Source: Sessilibacter corallicola (GTDB lineage: Bacteria; Pseudomonadota; Gammaproteobacteria; Pseudomonadales; Cellvibrionaceae). From it: a stretch of DNA of 64,000 bases. Position 1 is the first letter of the stretch, and each line of letters begins with the position of its first letter. The translations under genes were made by a program, and so were the position numbers. The stretch covers positions 895,001-959,000 of the forward strand of contig NZ_JAJSLX010000002.1 in NCBI RefSeq assembly GCF_021290925.1, given 5' to 3'. Below are positions 45,673 to 55,020 of this stretch, piece after piece. The notes below the pieces were generated by a model. That model worked only from the letters and a program-made list of their open reading frames with translations, was not told the origin of the DNA and ran no database searches.

Positions 45673-46713
45673 ATGGACGTTGAGCCTTCTTTATCACCAC
45701 GGTTTATCGCCTATATTCGCGACTTCTTACTCGATCGGGGGGTCGATCCTAGACCTTATTTTGCTGAGGCGAATCTCTCCGTTTGCGATGATGGTGAACT
45801 CGCGCCCTCTATACCCGTTAGCAAAATTGCTAAGCTTTTTGAGGTGGTTGCCAACGCCACTGATTATCCCAGTTTTGGCGTAGAGTTAAGCCGGGGTTAT
45901 CATTTTGAAAGCGCCAGTGTTATTACGTTAGCGTTAATGGCTGCGCCCACGGTAGAGGATAGTCTGTCCACTCTTGTGCGGTATGATAAATACGTAGATA
46001 GCGCAATCAGTATAGATTTAACAAAAGAGAACAATCTAAGTTTTTTCTCACTTCAATTAATTTCACCTCCCGGTTGCAACCTAAAGTATCTCAACGAATA
46101 TCTTATCTATTATGTGGTTTTTGCTATGCAAAAAGCTACGCGAATGACTATGCCAATAAAGAATATTTGGTTTACGCATTCTGGCAGCGAATGTGAAGAC
46201 GAAAGACATTTTATGAGTGAACTCTATGGCGCACCTGTGCGCTACAGAGCACCACTAAATGGTATTTTTTTTGACGAGTCATTTCTTAAGAAACCTTTAT
46301 CAACCGCAAATAATTTGTTGTATGAGATTCTTTGCAACTCTCTAAAAAATCATTACTCACAAGGCAGTGGCCATTATGATTTTTTCGATACAGTATCTCG
46401 GGAAATTTTGCTGCAAATAAAAAAACAGGAAGCAACGATGACATCAGTCGCCAACAGTTTATTGATGACTGAAAGAACACTTCGAAGGCGTTTGTTGGAA
46501 GAGGGGTTGAGCTTCAAACAAATGAAAAAGAAGGCAAGAGAACGTCGTGCGCAGTATTTTTTAAAATACACCAAATTATCTGTCACAGAAATTTCCTACG
46601 AACTTGGTTTTTCGGAGCCCAGTGCATTTTGTCGTGCATTCCGTTCTTGGACGGGTAAAACACCTGCTGAATATAAATCTAACGAAACCTACCCAATAAG
46701 TGTTCCTTCTTAA
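45673..46713 (+). CDS. AraC-family transcriptional regulator
   Basis: The 346-residue protein has an N-terminal arabinose-binding-like domain of the OruR/ArgR-type group (about residues 20-205) and a C-terminal AraC double helix-turn-helix (about 245-335: MTERTLRRRLLEEGLSFKQM, LSVTEISYELGFSEPSAFCR, FRSWTGKTPAEYK). The ATG has gaggag three bases upstream. It sits between the amine operon and the TonB receptor gene. Regulators of this group usually control catabolic operons for amines, ornithine or aromatics. Confidence 0.9.
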   Translation: MDVEPSLSPRFIAYIRDFLLDRGVDPRPYFAEANLSVCDDGELAPSIPVSKIAKLFEVVANATDYPSFGVELSRGYHFESASVITLALMAAPTVEDSLSTLVRYDKYVDSAISIDLTKENNLSFFSLQLISPPGCNLKYLNEYLIYYVVFAMQKATRMTMPIKNIWFTHSGSECEDERHFMSELYGAPVRYRAPLNGIFFDESFLKKPLSTANNLLYEILCNSLKNHYSQGSGHYDFFDTVSREILLQIKKQEATMTSVANSLLMTERTLRRRLLEEGLSFKQMKKKARERRAQYFLKYTKLSVTEISYELGFSEPSAFCRAFRSWTGKTPAEYKSNETYPISVPS

Positions 46714-46953
46714 ATTTATTCATTGAATTACTGTAGAAAAGAAAGTTTCCAGACGAGTCTTTTTATTTCCCTTCACCGTGCAATCGCGAAAATAAAAAAT
46801 TGACACGATTGCCGATAATGTCATCACTTTGTCCGCGACTGTCAGTGATTCCCCGGTCGAGAATAATTAATGTCATAGCATGCGAACTGCGAATTATAGA
46901 GCGCGTAATCAATACAAAAGCTTTTTTAACAATGACTGATTAGGGGATTAAAA

Positions 46954-49239
46954 ATGTCTGGTTTGGTTAAATATGGCGGTAATTGTTTAACTCTATCGTT
47001 GTCTGGGTCATTACTTCTTGCCCCTTTAACTATTTCTGCTCAAGAACGTGGTGCTCTTCCTTCACTGGAGGAGGTTGTCGTAACAGCTCAAAAAAGAGAA
47101 CAGTCCATACAGGATGTTGGGTTTGCGGTGAATGCCTTTGACGAGGAAGACGCGACTCGTTTTGCTACGGATGTTGGCGCATTGGCTGGTCAAGCGCCAG
47201 GAGTAGAATCTTACGGTAACAACAGCTATTTCCAATCCTTTTTTATTCGCGGCATTGGCTTGAATGAGTTCTCAGGTAACTACAACCCTCCGGTGGCAGT
47301 GCATAACGATGAAGTTTATGTGAGTAAAAACTGGGCCAATGCTAGGCCGTCATTTGATATCGGTCGAATTGAGGTTTTGAAAGGACCGCAGGGCACCTTG
47401 TTTGGACGCAATACCACTGGCGGTGCGGTGAATTACTATACCAATCGACCCAGCGATGTGACCGAAGGTTATGTTCGAGCCTCGGGTGATGAGCATTCTC
47501 GCTTCAGCTTAGAAGGCGCATTGACCGGTGCGTTGTCTGATTCTGTAGCCGGCCGTTTATCGTTTTACCGTGGCTTTGGTAGCGGTGGTGCCCAATTTAA
47601 TGAGTTTACTGGAGATGATCATGGTGAACCTGATGTAACCGAAGTTCGGGCTCAGTTAGAGTGGAACGTTAGCGATTTGACGACGGTTCGTACGCTGATT
47701 TATGCCGGCGATGACCAATCTGAATTACAGGGGTATAAGAGCCCCGGAATATTTAATAGTTTGGCAGACGGCGGTGGTTTCTGTCCGGAAATTTTGTCGG
47801 GCGCTGCCCAAGCTAACCCAGGAGCTTGTGTTAAATTTTTGGGTGTAACGGGTGATGACGGTATCGAACGTGAGCCTAACGACATAAATACCATCAACCA
47901 AAATGCGGCTCCCAAAAAAGACGATGACTTTAGTGGCGGTTATTTACGTGTCGAGCATGACTTTGGAGATGCGACATTTACGTCAATTACTGCGTTTGAT
48001 AAATACGATCGCTTTAATCAAGAAGACGCCGATGGCACACCAATCGCCAGCAATGATGTTTTTTATCGGAACGAATTGGAATTGTTTAGTCAGGAGTTAC
48101 GTCTCACAGGCCTAGCACTTGATGATCGTTTGAATTACGTTGCGGGTATTTTTTATTCTGACGAAGATTTATTTCAGGAAGATGTGCTGGATTTTTCTGA
48201 AACAGGATTTAACCTCGCTCCGATTTCAGCCGGATTGCCGCCTTCATTATTCGGCAGATTTGACCAGCAAGTTACGTCGTTAGCGGTGTATTTTAATTTG
48301 GATTACAACGTTACTGACAATTTAGTGTTCACTCTCGGTGGACGCCATACTAATGATGAAACCGAGATTGATGCGGTAACAGGTGCGGCCTTGGTAGATG
48401 GTACTTTATTGGCTGCGGTTGACTCAGTAAATGATGATCGAACCGATAAAGACACGTCCTATCGTCTCGGATTATCATACAATCTTGGTTACAGCACTCT
48501 ACTCTATGCCAACTTGGTGAGCGGTTTCAGAACCGGCGGTTATAGTGTTCCCTTTGGCGGCACGATTGTTGAGTTTGAAGAAGAATCTGTTCAGTCGTTA
48601 GAAGTTGGTTTTAAATCCGACCTTTCTGATACCCTCCGTTTTAATACAGCAGGTTTTTTCTATACCTACGATGATCGTCAAATTAACGTTGATGATCCTG
48701 TGTCTCCTGTCGTTCCCATCACTCGTAACATCAGTGAGTCTGACGTGTATGGCCTTGAAGCCGAGTTAACCTGGTTAGCTAGCCATAATGTAGAAGTTAA
48801 ACTGGGTTATTCGTATTTGGATGCCGAGTTCACTGAAACTGATCGCAGCGTGACGACCATTGCTTTAGGTGGTCCTGTTGCTCTGGAAGGTAATGTTCCG
48901 GTTAATTCTCCTAAACATCAGCTCAATGGTTCCTTCGAATATGTGGGTGCTATTAATGACGATATTAATTGGGCTGCTTATTTGGATTTTCGTTGGGTAG
49001 ACGATCGCTTTTTAGAAGTCACCAATCAACGATCCGATACCGCAGAAGCTTACACCGTTGTGAACGCAAATATAGGAATTCAGTCCGCCGACGAGCATTG
49101 GGATTTTTCCGTTTGGGTTAAAAACCTAACTGATGAAGAATACCTTGTTTACATTAACAATCTTCCTGGACCCGGCTTTGCGCTCAATATTTATGGCGAA
49201 CAACGCACCGCAGGTCTAACGGTTGGCTACCGATTTTAA
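46954..49239 (+). CDS. TonB-dependent outer-membrane receptor (amine locus)
   Basis: The 761-residue receptor has a signal peptide (LTLSLSGSLLLAPLTISA), a TonB-box region (LEEVVVTAQKREQSIQDVGF), a plug domain with FFIRGIGL and IEVLKGPQGTLFGRNTTGGA, and a 22-strand type barrel ending in phenylalanine (GLTVGYRF). It imports a large or scarce substrate across the outer membrane with energy from TonB. It resembles the broad IutA/CirA-like TonB receptors common in marine proteobacteria, not a specific siderophore receptor. Its position between the AraC regulator and the deacetylase suggests it takes up the substrate of this locus. Confidence 0.92.
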   Translation: MSGLVKYGGNCLTLSLSGSLLLAPLTISAQERGALPSLEEVVVTAQKREQSIQDVGFAVNAFDEEDATRFATDVGALAGQAPGVESYGNNSYFQSFFIRGIGLNEFSGNYNPPVAVHNDEVYVSKNWANARPSFDIGRIEVLKGPQGTLFGRNTTGGAVNYYTNRPSDVTEGYVRASGDEHSRFSLEGALTGALSDSVAGRLSFYRGFGSGGAQFNEFTGDDHGEPDVTEVRAQLEWNVSDLTTVRTLIYAGDDQSELQGYKSPGIFNSLADGGGFCPEILSGAAQANPGACVKFLGVTGDDGIEREPNDINTINQNAAPKKDDDFSGGYLRVEHDFGDATFTSITAFDKYDRFNQEDADGTPIASNDVFYRNELELFSQELRLTGLALDDRLNYVAGIFYSDEDLFQEDVLDFSETGFNLAPISAGLPPSLFGRFDQQVTSLAVYFNLDYNVTDNLVFTLGGRHTNDETEIDAVTGAALVDGTLLAAVDSVNDDRTDKDTSYRLGLSYNLGYSTLLYANLVSGFRTGGYSVPFGGTIVEFEEESVQSLEVGFKSDLSDTLRFNTAGFFYTYDDRQINVDDPVSPVVPITRNISESDVYGLEAELTWLASHNVEVKLGYSYLDAEFTETDRSVTTIALGGPVALEGNVPVNSPKHQLNGSFEYVGAINDDINWAAYLDFRWVDDRFLEVTNQRSDTAEAYTVVNANIGIQSADEHWDFSVWVKNLTDEEYLVYINNLPGPGFALNIYGEQRTAGLTVGYRF

Positions 49240-49377
49240 TTAAAGATGGCCACTGTATGATAGGGCCATTTTTGGCCTCAGCGGAATTATTATCTTGTTC
49301 CAAAAATAAAAATTGTCATGTGCGTGAGCAATTAAATCAGTCTTGCGTTAATTAAAAAAGTTTACTGGAGTTTTGAA

Positions 49378-50478
49378 GTGACGACCGGCTTTGTATCTCA
49401 CGAATTATATATGTGGCACAACACAGGTGCTTACGCGGGAATTATGCCAGATGGTAACCCCGTTCAACCAGATTCTCATTATGAGCACCCAGAAACTAAA
49501 CGTCGTATTCGGAATTTATTAGAGGTATCCGGTTTAAGTGAATCTTTGGTGCACCTTAAACCAACACCTGCAAGCACAGAGCAATTGCTTCGATTCCATA
49601 CGCCTGAATACCTTGAGCATATTAAAAAGCTGAGTGACAGTCATGGTGGCGATGCTGGTGGTTTTACTATGGTGGGCAGAGGTAGCTATGAGATTGCGTT
49701 GTTATCCACAGGCGGTGTCATTACCGCTATGGAAGCGGTATTAAATGGCGATGTTGATAATGCTTACGCTCTCGTTAGACCTCCTGGGCATCACGCTTTG
49801 GCAAATGAATCCTGTGGGTTTTGTATTTTTGCCAATGGAGTAATTTCCGGTTTGCACGCCCTCAATGAATGTAATGTGGAGCGCATCGCGTATGTTGATT
49901 GGGACGTACATCATGGGAACAGTCAGGAGACTGCTTTTTATAGCGACCCAAGAGCATTAACAATATCCGTACACCAAGACAATTGTTTCCCTCCGGGTTC
50001 TGGAAATATCAAGGACAACGGAGAGGGTGAGGGGGAGGGCTTTAATATCAACATTCCATTGCCGCCAGGATCGGGTTTCGGAGCCTACGAAGCGGCCTTT
50101 GATCGCGTTGTTTTACCTGCGTTGGAAGCCTACAAACCTCAATTGATCATGGTGCCCAGTGGTTTTGATGCCGGAGCGCACGATCCTTTAGGTAGGATGA
50201 TTATGCACAGTGAAGGTTATCGAAGCCTAACTCGAAAGCTGATGACTGCTGCGCAGAGGTTGTGCGATGGTAAGTTACTGATGTTTCACGAAGGCGGCTA
50301 TAGTCCTGCAAATACACCTTTTTATGCTCTGGCTGTAATGGAGGAGCTTTCAGGTGTAAAAACTGGTGTGGAAGATCCGTTTTATGGGCTGATGTCTGTC
50401 ATGGGAGGGCAAGAGTTACAGCCTCACCAAGATGTTGCAATCAGTGCTGCCGAAAACCTACTCGACAATATAGTTTGA
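49378..50478 (+). CDS. Class II histone-deacetylase-like amidohydrolase
   Basis: This 366-residue zinc enzyme shows the arginase/deacetylase fold motifs RPPGHHALANESCGFC, YVDWDVHHGN (metal ligands Asp and His) and PSGFDAGAHDPLGRM (second Asp ligand). The bacterial relatives deacetylate polyamines or other N-acyl amines. The start is GTG with ggag eight bases upstream. It stands 138 bp behind the TonB receptor and is followed by a terminator. Together with the upstream oxidoreductase operon it suggests that the imported compound is N-acylated and is deacylated before oxidation; this is an inference. Confidence 0.92.
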   Translation: MTTGFVSHELYMWHNTGAYAGIMPDGNPVQPDSHYEHPETKRRIRNLLEVSGLSESLVHLKPTPASTEQLLRFHTPEYLEHIKKLSDSHGGDAGGFTMVGRGSYEIALLSTGGVITAMEAVLNGDVDNAYALVRPPGHHALANESCGFCIFANGVISGLHALNECNVERIAYVDWDVHHGNSQETAFYSDPRALTISVHQDNCFPPGSGNIKDNGEGEGEGFNINIPLPPGSGFGAYEAAFDRVVLPALEAYKPQLIMVPSGFDAGAHDPLGRMIMHSEGYRSLTRKLMTAAQRLCDGKLLMFHEGGYSPANTPFYALAVMEELSGVKTGVEDPFYGLMSVMGGQELQPHQDVAISAAENLLDNIV

Positions 50479-50580
50479 TTGGGAAAATTTGGCTCTTGGT
50501 AGAAATTTGGTTTTTTGGGTATACGGAAAATAAAAATAAAATCACCTCATCCGCAATTCAGGTTGGGATAACATTACTAA

Positions 50581-50610
50581 AAAAGCCCAGTTATCTGGGC
50601 TTTTCTTTTT
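50581..50610 (+). terminator. Intrinsic terminator of the deacetylase gene
   Basis: The stem aaaagcccag / ctgggctttt with loop ttat is followed by cttttt. Confidence 0.92.
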
Positions 50611-51110
50611 GGGATTTCTTTTAATATCCCTATCTCTATGATCCGCTACAGTCGTTGCTTGGCGCTATAATTGTTTCACTTATTGAGTATTTTTGTCACA
50701 AGGGTTTGTGTAGATTTCGCCAGCAGTAATTAAAGAAAATGATATTTGTGTCACATTATTAGATTATTCTTTCGTGGGAAGTATTTTTAACGTCACGCCA
50801 AGTTAAGAGTGGTTCTGATTTAACAATATGTGAGTTTTTGAGACAGTTATCTTGGTTAATCAGAATGTGCGTCAAATAAGTGCATACATTGATGTTTTTT
50901 AATAAGAAATTGGCTTTTTTAAAATCAAAATATTTGCGTTAATAAAGTTGTGCAAAGCGTTAAGTTGCTAACCCGTTGAAATTCATCGACAAAATTTTAT
51001 TGCTGTCTATTTTTATGGGTTTAAATCTGTAACTCGTGACAGCAAGCATTGTAGGTTTGTGGCGGTTAAGGTTAAAGTGTACGCCTGTTTGAACCTTTGG
51101 AAGTGCGTGA
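50611..51110. other. AT-rich intergenic region
   Basis: About 500 bp in which I see no gene or strong hairpin. A TATAAT lies near 50665, but no -35 partner is evident. Confidence 0.35.
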
Positions 51111-51758
51111 ATGATAAAGAAAATACGGCGTCGAGTTCATTCCTCAAAACTCTACAAAACATTAGGGCTTGCGAAAATAGCAGGCCAACAAACAACGCCT
51201 TCAACATTGTTTAAAGGCGATGACGAAATTTTCAAGTCGGTTATTTCAGACTGCGAAATTTACGCTGAATACGGTTGTGGTGCTTCTACAATTTGGGTAG
51301 CCAACAATACAACTGCAAAAATTTACAGCACAGACAGTAGCGGTGAATGGATTCAAAAAGTAAAAGACGATTGCCCAAGTGATCGTGCTATCCACTTGCA
51401 CCATGCCGATTTAGGACAGCTCGGTAAGTGGGGGCGTCCAATCAGTCATGAAAAATGTGAAAACTTTTCTGATTATACCGATTGGGTTTGGCAGCAGGGT
51501 ATTTCACCAGATTTAATTCTTGTCGATGGCCGTTTTCGTGTTTGCTGCTTTTTAACCTCTTTGCTGTCTGCTCGTGAAGGCTCAAAAATTATCTTCGACG
51601 ATTACACCAATCGACCGCATTATCATTTTGTGGAACGTTATCTCAAGCGCAGCGATGTTTGTGGCCGCCAGGCTTTGTTTGTTGTTCCTGAAAAGTCGTC
51701 GTTAAATTTGGAAGAGATAAAATACTACGCCGGTAAATTTCAGTTTGTTATGGACTGA
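51111..51758 (+). CDS. SAM-methyltransferase-like protein of unknown function
   Basis: The 215-residue protein begins with a basic stretch (MIKKIRRRVHSSKLYKTLGL). The sequence IYAEYGCGASTIWVAN resembles motif I of Rossmann methyltransferases, and LILVDGRFRVCCFLTSLL with IIFDDYTNRPHYHFVERYL fits the later motifs of proteins seen near glycosyltransferase genes. Binding of S-adenosylmethionine is inferred only from motif I. It stands alone, 505 bp behind a terminator, and converges on the GFA-family gene. Confidence 0.7.
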   Translation: MIKKIRRRVHSSKLYKTLGLAKIAGQQTTPSTLFKGDDEIFKSVISDCEIYAEYGCGASTIWVANNTTAKIYSTDSSGEWIQKVKDDCPSDRAIHLHHADLGQLGKWGRPISHEKCENFSDYTDWVWQQGISPDLILVDGRFRVCCFLTSLLSAREGSKIIFDDYTNRPHYHFVERYLKRSDVCGRQALFVVPEKSSLNLEEIKYYAGKFQFVMD

Positions 51759-51767
51759 GAACGAGCC

Positions 51768-51830
51768 CCTGAAATAAAAAACTTGAAATAACAGCCTCCT
51801 GAAAAACAAACCCTCTGAAATAACAAATTC
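51768..51830. repeat. Degenerate tandem repeat filling a convergent gap
   Basis: About four copies of a 14-17 bp unit related to cctgaaataacaaact occupy almost the whole space between two convergent stop codons. Confidence 0.65.
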
Positions 51831-52246
51831 TAAGTAGGCAAATCGTCTTTGGTAAGAGGTTTGTTCATTTCAGGCGGAAAACTAACCCAGGCGCATTGAT
51901 TATTTAGATCAGCGTTGAATGTTGGTTGTGGTAGAGGATCTTCGGTAAAACACCCGCCGGCGATCCCTGTCATTCCTCTGAAGACGCTTGCCTTCCAAAA
52001 TAAGGTTGTTCCGCACTGGTGGCAAAAATACCGTTTTTGTTCACCGAGATCATTTTTCAGTACGTATACTGACGTTGCGTCTTCAATAATTTTCACGTCT
52101 TCATCGTAAAAATACGCAGAAATTCCAAAGGCACTACCGGTTCTTTGTTTGCAGTTATTGCAATTACACACGCTGTGGATAACAGGGTTCGCCTTAACTT
52201 GGATTTTTGTTTTTCCGCAACAGCACTGTGCAATTCTTGGTTTCAT
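51830..52246 (-). CDS. GFA-family (CENP-V) zinc protein
   Basis: The 138-residue protein has the cysteine pattern of the glutathione-dependent formaldehyde-activating enzyme family: QCCCGKTK, VCNCNNCKQRTGSAFG and RYFCHQCGTTLFWKA. The seven cysteines bind two zinc ions in known members. Despite the family name the cellular substrate is usually not known. It is 19 bp behind chrA on the same strand and probably in one transcript with it. Confidence 0.88.
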   Translation of the reverse strand: MKPRIAQCCCGKTKIQVKANPVIHSVCNCNNCKQRTGSAFGISAYFYDEDVKIIEDATSVYVLKNDLGEQKRYFCHQCGTTLFWKASVFRGMTGIAGGCFTEDPLPQPTFNADLNNQCAWVSFPPEMNKPLTKDDLPT

Positions 52247-52265
52247 TGTTTTCTTTAAATTTTTA

Positions 52266-53456
52266 TTAAATTAATGTCATTGTCATATTGGCAAGGACAC
52301 ACCAAATCACCAAATATAGTGGCGACAGTTTTAAGCTGTTCAAAATACCAAAGCCAATAATTGCAATAATCACTTCGTTAACACTGGGAATCCCAGCGGT
52401 AAAAATTGGGTCATAAAGTGCTGCGCCTAAAATTCCGACGACGGCGGCGTTCACGCCTGCGATAATGCCTTTTGTTTTTGCGTTACTCGATATTGATTGC
52501 CAAAAAGGAAGCGCTGCCGATACCAGTAAAAAACCCGGTAAAAACATAAAGGCTACGGCGATGGCAACGGCAAGCGTTGAATTTTCAGCGCCGGGAACCA
52601 AAGCACCAACGTAAGCAGACAGTGCGAACATGGGACCTGGAATAGCTTGAGCGGCGCCATAACCCGACAGAAACTGTTCTTGAGTGAGCCATTGATTATC
52701 AATGATTGAGGTTTCTAAAAGCGGTAACACCACATGGCCACCACCAAACACCAGAGCGCCCGCTCGATAGAAAACTTCCGCAATTGTGACTAGCACCGAA
52801 TTAAAAGGTACTAATAAAAGCACCGCCAACAATACCGCAAAAATACCAAATAATACGGTTCCCGTTTTCCGTCCGTAGCTCACCGGCAAGCTGTGGTTTT
52901 GTGGGGTGCTCTCTGGATGATGAAAAACGCTGCTTATTGCACCGGCGATGATGACCACCAGCAACTGAGCCACGGCGCTGTCGAACAACAAGACAGCACT
53001 GGCGGATGCTAACGCCAACAGCCGGGTGAGTGTATGTGCGCACAGTTTTTTCGACATGCCCAGCACTGCGTCGGCAACGACCACAAACGCTACAATTTTA
53101 AGCCCGCCAATTGCTGCTTGTCCGATGTCGGATTCTAGGCTAGGTAACAAGCTTGCGAATACTACGAGGAGCAGAACAGACGGTAACGTAAATGCAATAA
53201 AAGCAGAGATGGCACCTAACCAGCCCGATTTAATCAAGCCAATGGCGAATCCCATTTGGCTACTCGCAGGGCCTGGCAGGAATTGGCAAATTGCCAAAAG
53301 TTGACTGTATTGGTTTTCATTTAGCCAGTTTTTTCTCTCGACAAATTCTTTACGAAAATAGCCGAGGTGAGCGACAGGCCCACCGAACGATGTGCATCCT
53401 AATTTTAAAAAGGTCAGTAATACGTCAATAACGCGAATGGAGTGGGTGTTTTTCAT
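52266..53456 (-). CDS. chrA: Chromate transporter ChrA
   Basis: This 396-residue membrane protein is of the long CHR type, with two homologous halves. The first half shows FLKLGCTSFGGPVAHLGYFR and QFLPGPASSQMGFAIG; the second shows FYRAGALVFGGGHVVLPLLE and AAQAIPGPMFALSAYVGALV. ChrA exports chromate in resistant strains; chromosomal copies may have other anion roles. The GFA-family gene follows it closely. Confidence 0.93.
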   Translation of the reverse strand: MKNTHSIRVIDVLLTFLKLGCTSFGGPVAHLGYFRKEFVERKNWLNENQYSQLLAICQFLPGPASSQMGFAIGLIKSGWLGAISAFIAFTLPSVLLLVVFASLLPSLESDIGQAAIGGLKIVAFVVVADAVLGMSKKLCAHTLTRLLALASASAVLLFDSAVAQLLVVIIAGAISSVFHHPESTPQNHSLPVSYGRKTGTVLFGIFAVLLAVLLLVPFNSVLVTIAEVFYRAGALVFGGGHVVLPLLETSIIDNQWLTQEQFLSGYGAAQAIPGPMFALSAYVGALVPGAENSTLAVAIAVAFMFLPGFLLVSAALPFWQSISSNAKTKGIIAGVNAAVVGILGAALYDPIFTAGIPSVNEVIIAIIGFGILNSLKLSPLYLVIWCVLANMTMTLI

Positions 53457-53829
53457 GTGTTGTGCGAACAGATTTAATCAAGGTGGAAAATTTGCGTCAT
53501 TGTACAGGTTTGTGGGCTGATTTTTTTGCTGTCTATAATTCACTGATTAATTTGTATTAGCATTCTAACTGCAATCAGAGGTTCCTATAATTAGAATACG
53601 CAGCTACTAATATATGCGTAGGTTTGCTAGTTACCCCAGTTCAATCGTCTACTGGTTGAATAAAAATAATGGTCTAACCGCAGGTTGCTGTCCATTGTGA
53701 TTGTCGATCGCGCACTACAAAAATAACAGTGGTTGTTAATAAACGTTTTCGTATTTACCGACGTCCAAGCCCCCAAGATAAAAAATAATTTCTATTCTTT
53801 GTGTATAGCCTGTAAATGGAGTGATTCTC
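53457..53829. other. Divergent gap between chrA and the RND operon
   Basis: About 370 bp that must hold promoters for both directions. No regulator gene of the TetR or MarR type is present and I could not assign promoter boxes. Confidence 0.35.
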
Positions 53830-55020
53830 ATGATGCGGATGCCCCGCGCATTATTACCTGTTGGTGTAATAGTAATCACTATTGCTGTTGTGTTTGTTCT
53901 AAATGCCAATAAGCCGGAACCTGAAACCAGTGTTGAGGAGCCGCGTGCTCGATCGGTGTTTGTCGACAGAGTTAAAACTGGCGAAGGCGTGCTTAATATC
54001 GTCACCCAAGGTGAAGTGCAATCGCGTACCGAGATTAACCTTGTTGCAGAGGTGAGCGGAAAAATTGTTTCGGTGTCTCCTGAATTTACCGAAGGCGGCG
54101 TGTTCTCGGCTGGCGAAACTCTACTGAAAATAGAAGATAGCGATTACCAGATTGCTGTGATTAATGCTCAAGCCGAAGTTGCGCGCCAGAGAACCATTGT
54201 CGATCAAGGCATTGCCGACGCTGAAGTTGCCCGACAACAGTTGGCGGGCAAAAATGCGTCTGCTCTCGGATTGAAGCAACCGCAGTTAGCTGAAGCGCGA
54301 GCGGGGCTGTTAGCGGCACAAGCGCTCTTGCAACAGGCAGAATTAAACTTAGCGCGAACTGAAGTATCGCTGCCGTTTTCCGGTCGAATCCGATCCGAAT
54401 CTGTGGGCTTGGGCCAATACGTTACTGCCGGTTCAACCCTTGCCGAAGCTTTTTCAACCGAACTTGCCGAAATTCGTGTGCCTCTTACTGATACACAGCT
54501 GCAATCCTTAGGTTTGCCAATCGGTTTCCAATCCTCCGAAGAATATGCCCCCCAAGCGCGTGTGTTTGCTCAGGTCGCTGGCGAAGTGCGCCAGTGGCAA
54601 GGTCGACTGATTCGTGTTGAATCGGCGTTTGATTCCGATACACGTGTTCTTTTTGCAACGGTTCATGTTGATCAACCCTACAGCGAAGAAACCATTGCCC
54701 TTTCAGGCATGCCTCTGGCCGTTGGCCTATACGTTACCGTAGAAATTGAAGGCCAAACCGTGGACGAGGGCTTAGCGATTCCGAGAGACGCCCTACGTAC
54801 CGGCAGCAAAGTGTATGTAGTTGACGACGGCAAGCTCGATATTCGCCAGGTTACTATCCAGCACTCTTCGGAAGACGAAGTAATTGTTACGGCGGGGCTC
54901 AGCTTGGGTGAGCAGGTTGTTGTGTCTGCGGTCCGCGATCCTATCCAAGGTATGCGAGTATCGCCGTTAGAGTCGGGTTCGGCGCTTCAATCGGCCGGTC
55001 AAGCGGAGGCAGTTCAGTAA
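53830..55020 (+). CDS. RND efflux periplasmic adaptor (HlyD/MFP family)
   Basis: The adaptor of 396 residues has one N-terminal membrane helix (LLPVGVIVITIAVVFVLNAN) and the barrel-sandwich and alpha-hairpin parts of membrane-fusion proteins (INLVAEVSGKIVSVSPEF, then VARQRTIVDQGIADAEVARQ). The ATG at 53830 has ggag eight bases upstream; a GTG at 53821 is possible. Its stop overlaps the start of the RND permease by one base (taatg). No outer-membrane channel gene follows, so a TolC-type partner must be encoded elsewhere. Confidence 0.9.
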   Translation: MMRMPRALLPVGVIVITIAVVFVLNANKPEPETSVEEPRARSVFVDRVKTGEGVLNIVTQGEVQSRTEINLVAEVSGKIVSVSPEFTEGGVFSAGETLLKIEDSDYQIAVINAQAEVARQRTIVDQGIADAEVARQQLAGKNASALGLKQPQLAEARAGLLAAQALLQQAELNLARTEVSLPFSGRIRSESVGLGQYVTAGSTLAEAFSTELAEIRVPLTDTQLQSLGLPIGFQSSEEYAPQARVFAQVAGEVRQWQGRLIRVESAFDSDTRVLFATVHVDQPYSEETIALSGMPLAVGLYVTVEIEGQTVDEGLAIPRDALRTGSKVYVVDDGKLDIRQVTIQHSSEDEVIVTAGLSLGEQVVVSAVRDPIQGMRVSPLESGSALQSAGQAEAVQ

